Position numbers and translations under genes: made by a program
Shown here: in pieces, positions 60,950 to 64,000 of the stretch
How positions within the stretch are numbered: the first letter of the stretch is position 1
Layout of the letters: each line of letters begins with the position of its first letter
DNA from: Parabacteroides distasonis
Lineage (GTDB): Bacteria > Bacteroidota > Bacteroidia > Bacteroidales > Tannerellaceae
Assembly: GCA_015060925.1 (NCBI GenBank)
Contig: SUXM01000001.1
Location: 124,001 to 188,000 of the forward strand
Length of the DNA stretch: 64,000 nucleotides
Reading direction: 5' to 3'
Notes under the pieces: generated by a model
Seen by the model: the letters and a program-made list of their open reading frames with translations, nothing else
Database searches by the model: none
Told to the model about the DNA's origin: nothing

Positions 60950-62592
60950 GGGATGTCCTGTGTTTTGTCTAACATAGGAAAGGCTTTTCCTTCTTTCAAT
61001 ACTTTGATTGCGTGTTTTAATGTCACATCATCGTTTTGGAAAATCGGATAAAAGCCTGCATCATCAAAGAAGTTACGAACAATATAAGCTTGCAACTGTT
61101 TTTCGATCAACTTTCCGGAAATGTTGATTAAGTTAGGACGTCTTTTGATTCCTTTACTGCTTGCATAATTGATAAAGTCAGCAAGTAATGGTTGTTGCTG
61201 CAAATATTGCTGCAATTCCTGATAGTTTTTGAAAGAGGCCAACTTGTCATAATGACGATCTGAGTATTCAAGTACGTACAGGTTCATTGTTCCGGAATTG
61301 ATGACTTGCGAGAAATAGGAGGTGACTCCTGTTGTGTCACGAGGAATGAATATATCCGGCATGATACCTCCGCCACCATATACAGGGCGTCCCATTGCTG
61401 TTTCAAACTTCTCATCTGCATTCAACTTGATACTGTCTGCCGTATCAAATTCCCCATGGATGAATCGGTTATAAAGGTCATGGTCATACTCTTCCTCTTC
61501 TCCTAATTCATATTTCTTTTGGATGCAACGTCCGGATGGGGTATAATAACGGGCGATGGTCAAACGGAATTCCGAGCCGTCGGTCAGTTGGATAGGAGAT
61601 TGTACCAATCCTTTTCCGAATGTGCGGCGGCCAATGATTAATCCTCGGTCATTATCTTGGATCGCTCCGGCAAAGATTTCACTGGCAGAGGCTGAAAACT
61701 CGTCTGTCAACACTACGATAGGTGCCTCTTGGCAGGTACCCGTACCGTTGGTATAGACATCTTTTCGTGGGAATGCTTTCCCTTCGGTGTACACAATCAT
61801 GTGGCCGTTTGGCATGAATTCATTGACCATGTTAATAGCGGCATCCATGTATCCTCCGGTATTACCACGAAGGTCTATAATGAAAGAGGAACATTGTTCC
61901 TGTTTCAATTTTGCTATGGCTGTGATGAATTCGTTATATGTTGTACGGCCGAATTTGCTTACCTTAATATAGCCAATTCCTTCGCTGATTTCGTATGCGG
62001 CATCAACTGAGTGGACAGGCACATCACCACGCGTTACGTCGAAATACAATAATTCCGGTTCGTTCTTGCGTTTTACGCCTAATTTGACTGTACTGTTCTT
62101 AGCCCCGCGGAGTGTCTTCATGATTACCTCTTGGTCGCTTTTGTTTCCGGCATATAAGGAATCGTTGATAGTGATGATACGGTCAAACGGTTTCAATCCC
62201 GCTTTTTCTGAAGGACCTCCCGGGATGACATTGATGATCAAGATGGTGTCGGTCTGCATATTGAAAGAGACCCCGATCCCGCTGAACGAACCTTCCAAGT
62301 CTTCGTTGGCTCTTTGTACATCTTCTGCCGGAATATATACCGAATGAGGATCTAATTCACTGAATATTTTAGGAATAGCCCCCTCTATCAGCTCATCCAT
62401 GTTGACTGTATCTACATATTGCTCATCGATAATATTCAGGATGGTATTGATTTTATTCCCACCGGAATAATTTAGTCTTTGTCCTTGTTTTTGCCCTAAT
62501 CGGAGATAGTGATTCCCGATAAAAATACCCAACGCTATGCAACAAGCGATGATGACAGGCAACCAAGTTGATAGACCTTTGTTCTTCTCCAT
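60946..62592 (-). CDS. S41 family C-terminal processing peptidase (CtpA-like)
   Basis: This 548-residue protein has an N-terminal membrane anchor (residues 9-26), a PDZ domain (about 98-185; GIGVSF, AGLKPFDRIITIN) and a tail-specific protease core with the Ser-Lys dyad Ser302 (DEFSASASEI) and Lys327 (TFGKGLVQ). It cleaves periplasmic proteins near their C-termini. It follows the dCMP deaminase gene by 17 nt. Confidence 0.94.
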   Translation of the reverse strand: MEKNKGLSTWLPVIIACCIALGIFIGNHYLRLGQKQGQRLNYSGGNKINTILNIIDEQYVDTVNMDELIEGAIPKIFSELDPHSVYIPAEDVQRANEDLEGSFSGIGVSFNMQTDTILIINVIPGGPSEKAGLKPFDRIITINDSLYAGNKSDQEVIMKTLRGAKNSTVKLGVKRKNEPELLYFDVTRGDVPVHSVDAAYEISEGIGYIKVSKFGRTTYNEFITAIAKLKQEQCSSFIIDLRGNTGGYMDAAINMVNEFMPNGHMIVYTEGKAFPRKDVYTNGTGTCQEAPIVVLTDEFSASASEIFAGAIQDNDRGLIIGRRTFGKGLVQSPIQLTDGSEFRLTIARYYTPSGRCIQKKYELGEEEEYDHDLYNRFIHGEFDTADSIKLNADEKFETAMGRPVYGGGGIMPDIFIPRDTTGVTSYFSQVINSGTMNLYVLEYSDRHYDKLASFKNYQELQQYLQQQPLLADFINYASSKGIKRRPNLINISGKLIEKQLQAYIVRNFFDDAGFYPIFQNDDVTLKHAIKVLKEGKAFPMLDKTQDIP

Positions 62593-62609
62593 AAAAACGT
62601 TTCTTGATT

Positions 62610-63044
62610 TTAATCGTTTATTTCAACATGTTCAATTGTGACACCTGCGCGGCGCAATAGGTTGCAACCATCTTCCACTCTGTATTTCTCCGAATAGACC
62701 ACGCGTTTGATGCCGGATTGGATGATCAGCTTCGCACATTCGATGCAAGGAGCGGATGTCACATAGATGGTGGCATCCTTACTGCTGTTGGAAGAGGCAG
62801 CCACTTTGGTGATGGCATTCGCTTCCGCATGTAGTACGTAGGGTTTGGTGACGTTGTTCTCGTCCTCGCAAATATTTTCGAATCCTGACGGTGTTCCGTT
62901 ATAACCGTCTGATATAATCATTTGATCTTTGACAATGAGTGCTCCAACTTGTCGCCTCTTGCAATAGGAATTCTCTGCCCAAACGGTAGCCATACGCAAG
63001 TAACGCTTGTCCAATTCAAGTTGTTTGTCGGTCTTATTGCACAT
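62610..63044 (-). CDS. dCMP deaminase family protein (ComEB-like)
   Basis: This 144-residue zinc deaminase has HAEANAI (His72, Glu74) and SAPCIECAKLI (Cys100, Cys103). It probably converts dCMP to dUMP for dTTP synthesis. A -7 box TACCTTTG lies at 63086-63093 on the minus strand. It is first in the three-gene minus-strand operon. Confidence 0.92.
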   Translation of the reverse strand: MCNKTDKQLELDKRYLRMATVWAENSYCKRRQVGALIVKDQMIISDGYNGTPSGFENICEDENNVTKPYVLHAEANAITKVAASSNSSKDATIYVTSAPCIECAKLIIQSGIKRVVYSEKYRVEDGCNLLRRAGVTIEHVEIND

Positions 63045-63085
63045 CGTTTTTTGTTTTAGAAATATCCAACAGATTAATTAAGGAA

Positions 63086-63093
63086 CAAAGGTA
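63086..63093 (-). promoter_or_regulatory. -7 box of the dCMP deaminase operon
   Basis: On the minus strand this is TACCTTTG, 41 nt before the ATG at 63044. Confidence 0.45.
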
Positions 63094-63277
63094 CATATAT
63101 ATTGGGATATATGGTGTATATTTTTGTTTTTTTATTGAATTAGAACTGTTTGGTGGACTTTCTGAGATTTGAAAAGAGACATTTTGTCAGGTTTTAGAAT
63201 CTGTTTTTAAGGGATATAGAGGAGGAAATCCCGTTTTTTGCCCTTTTATCCTCCATTTTATAGGCAGAGGAACAAAA

Positions 63278-63315
63278 TTTTCTGCCCGGAGAAAAATTTT
63301 TTCCTGGGCAGAAAA
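63278..63315. repeat. near-perfect palindrome, cruciform-like
   Basis: TTTTCTGCCC (63278-63287) and GGGCAGAAAA (63306-63315) are perfect arms. The inner 18 bases can pair further (GGA with TCC, A-run with T-run), leaving almost no loop. Confidence 0.7.
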
Positions 63316-63338
63316 ATAAAATGGGTCGGCATCTATTT

Positions 63339-63380
63339 CCAATTACATCGGAGGTAATCCCGACTAAGTCCGAAGTAATT
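63339..63380 (-). repeat. two tandem 20-22 bp repeat units
   Basis: Read on the minus strand, the units are close to ATTACTTCGGACTTAGTCGGG and ATTACCTCCGATGTAATTGG (each given here at no more than about 20 bases). They match the units at 12082-12150. Confidence 0.65.
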
Positions 63381-63768
63381 CTTTATCCCCTCTTAAAAGG
63401 TCAGAAACAACCCTCCGATTTTGGTTCTATTCCTGACCGGAGAGTTAGGTGATTCCTTCTGAGCGATTCTCAGCGAGTTCAGTTTTCCCACTTTTTAAGC
63501 AAATCAGGCCTTTAGCTGACAATCCGAAAAGAGAAAGTCCATTCCCTGCCGAGAGAGTTGGGAGAGGTGTTACAAAAAACAGAAGAAATGTAACAAACCG
63601 AAAGTCGGAGTCCGGTTCAATTTCCCATCGAAATAGAAATTTTCGTAAATCTACTCTCTGTCATTTTGGCAGAAGATTCTTTTGTTTAATATAACTAATG
63701 TTAAGTGAATTGTCGGTAATAATTAAAAATAAAAATCTTAGAAAAGGGAAATGTATTAATTTTATACT

Positions 63769-63776
63769 TAATTTTG
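63769..63776 (+). promoter_or_regulatory. -7 box of the final gene
   Basis: TAATTTTG, about 70 nt before the ATG at 63847. Confidence 0.4.
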
Positions 63777-63846
63777 TAGAATCTTATATTAATAAAGAAA
63801 AATAGAGATTGTAAATTTAAAATGTATAAATTAAAAAGAATTGCTT

Positions 63847-64000
63847 ATGAATAAGTATGTTACTTTTAAACGAACGGCTCTTCTGATGCTCATGTTTCTA
63901 ATGGCATGGTGCTTACCGATGAAAGGGCAGGAAAGTAATGGTTATTATCTTTCCGATATGTGTAGAGAACAGTATTGGGATATTGGTATAGATAAACATT
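63847..64000 (+). CDS. exported protein, 5' fragment
   Basis: The first 51 codons of a gene running off the window are present. A signal peptide is clear (ALLMLMFLMAWCLPMKGQ), followed by ESNGYYLSDMCREQYWDIGI. The rest is missing, so family and function cannot be judged. Its long AT-rich 5' region and the repeat-rich spacer upstream separate it from the housekeeping genes to the left. Confidence 0.6.
   Translation, partial: MNKYVTFKRTALLMLMFLMAWCLPMKGQESNGYYLSDMCREQYWDIGIDKH

Larger units (their letters stand above)
63100..63768. other. long gene-free spacer
   Basis: No supported gene lies here; an 81-codon open frame at 63449-63694 has no start context or recognisable protein character. 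The stretch is rich in small inverted repeats: a 10-bp perfect-armed palindrome at 63278-63315, TGTTACA/TGTAACA around 63568-63595, and GGTCAG/CTGACC around 63400-63437. It also carries two reverse-oriented copies of the short repeat found at 12082-12150. Confidence 0.6.

Noticed and set aside
63449-63694. 81-codon open frame in the long spacer
   Set aside because: No promoter or start context, composition rich in Arg/Ser typical of chance frames, and it lies across several inverted repeats.

Overview
The window is a 64 kb stretch of chromosome from an anaerobic Bacteroidales bacterium, most like Parabacteroides or Bacteroides. I cannot fix the species by reading alone. The evidence is the promoter style (a -7 box TAnnTTTG with TTTG or TTG about 19-21 bases upstream, and no Shine-Dalgarno), many SPII lipoproteins, a TonB-dependent receptor of the CarboxypepD_reg type, DUF4199/DUF4837/DUF4491 genes, a GldB lipoprotein, LptC/LptE, an Lnb-type (DUF4105) protein, and an NVEALA/BF3164 pair. 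It is mostly core genome. I see no prophage, insertion sequence, integrative element or CRISPR array.

Layout. 1-1703: 5' part of a TonB-dependent receptor (minus). 1.8-6.7 kb: plus-strand run of nitroreductase, DUF2520, KdsC-like phosphatase, Maf and a secreted GH31. 6.8-9.9 kb: minus-strand run DUF4199, GT2, mntP, apbE. 10.0-10.2 kb: SRP RNA followed 4 nt later by tRNA-Thr (minus). 10.5-16.1 kb: a PurF-like protein without the catalytic Cys, pepT, gcvT, a BASS-like transporter and a DUF695 protein. 16.3-21.6 kb: threonine operon thrA, iPGM-like gene, thrC (minus), preceded by a Thr-rich leader peptide. 21.7-24.4 kb: SPOR lipoprotein, NVEALA peptide, BF3164-like propeller lipoprotein, reverse rubrerythrin. 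24.4-30.2 kb: TPR protein, gldB, holB and a sialidase-fold protein (minus). 30.3-31.7 kb: ansA and a decayed ORF. 31.7-38.0 kb: minus operon lnb, alkaline-phosphatase-fold pseudoenzyme, secA. 38.2-45.8 kb: coaX, OM barrel, TPR, lptC, CBS/CorC protein, PpiD. 45.9-49.2 kb: rlmN, DUF4837, pdxA. 49.3-52.2 kb: a four-gene lipid head-group/acyl cluster. 52.3-56.9 kb: sigma-54 activator, lptE, TPR-like protein, secG, DUF4491, metallophosphoesterase. 57.0-57.15 kb: tRNA-Gly and tRNA-Tyr. 57.2-63.0 kb: ribH, TPR, recF, DciA-like, YkvA-like, folate cyclo-ligase, S41 protease, dCMP deaminase. 63.0-64.0 kb: an 800-base gene-free stretch with repeats, then the start of an exported protein.

The common theme is envelope biogenesis: secA, secG, lptC, lptE, PpiD, Lnb and several lipoproteins, interleaved with amino-acid, cofactor and replication genes. 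The most interesting items are the threonine leader peptide, the operon coupling a lipoprotein N-acyltransferase-type protein to a dead alkaline-phosphatase-fold protein and SecA, the PurF paralogue lacking its glutaminase Cys but keeping Fe-S cysteines, the four-gene lipid cluster with altered catalytic motifs, the NVEALA/propeller pair, and a 21-22 bp repeat family at two distant intergenic loci.
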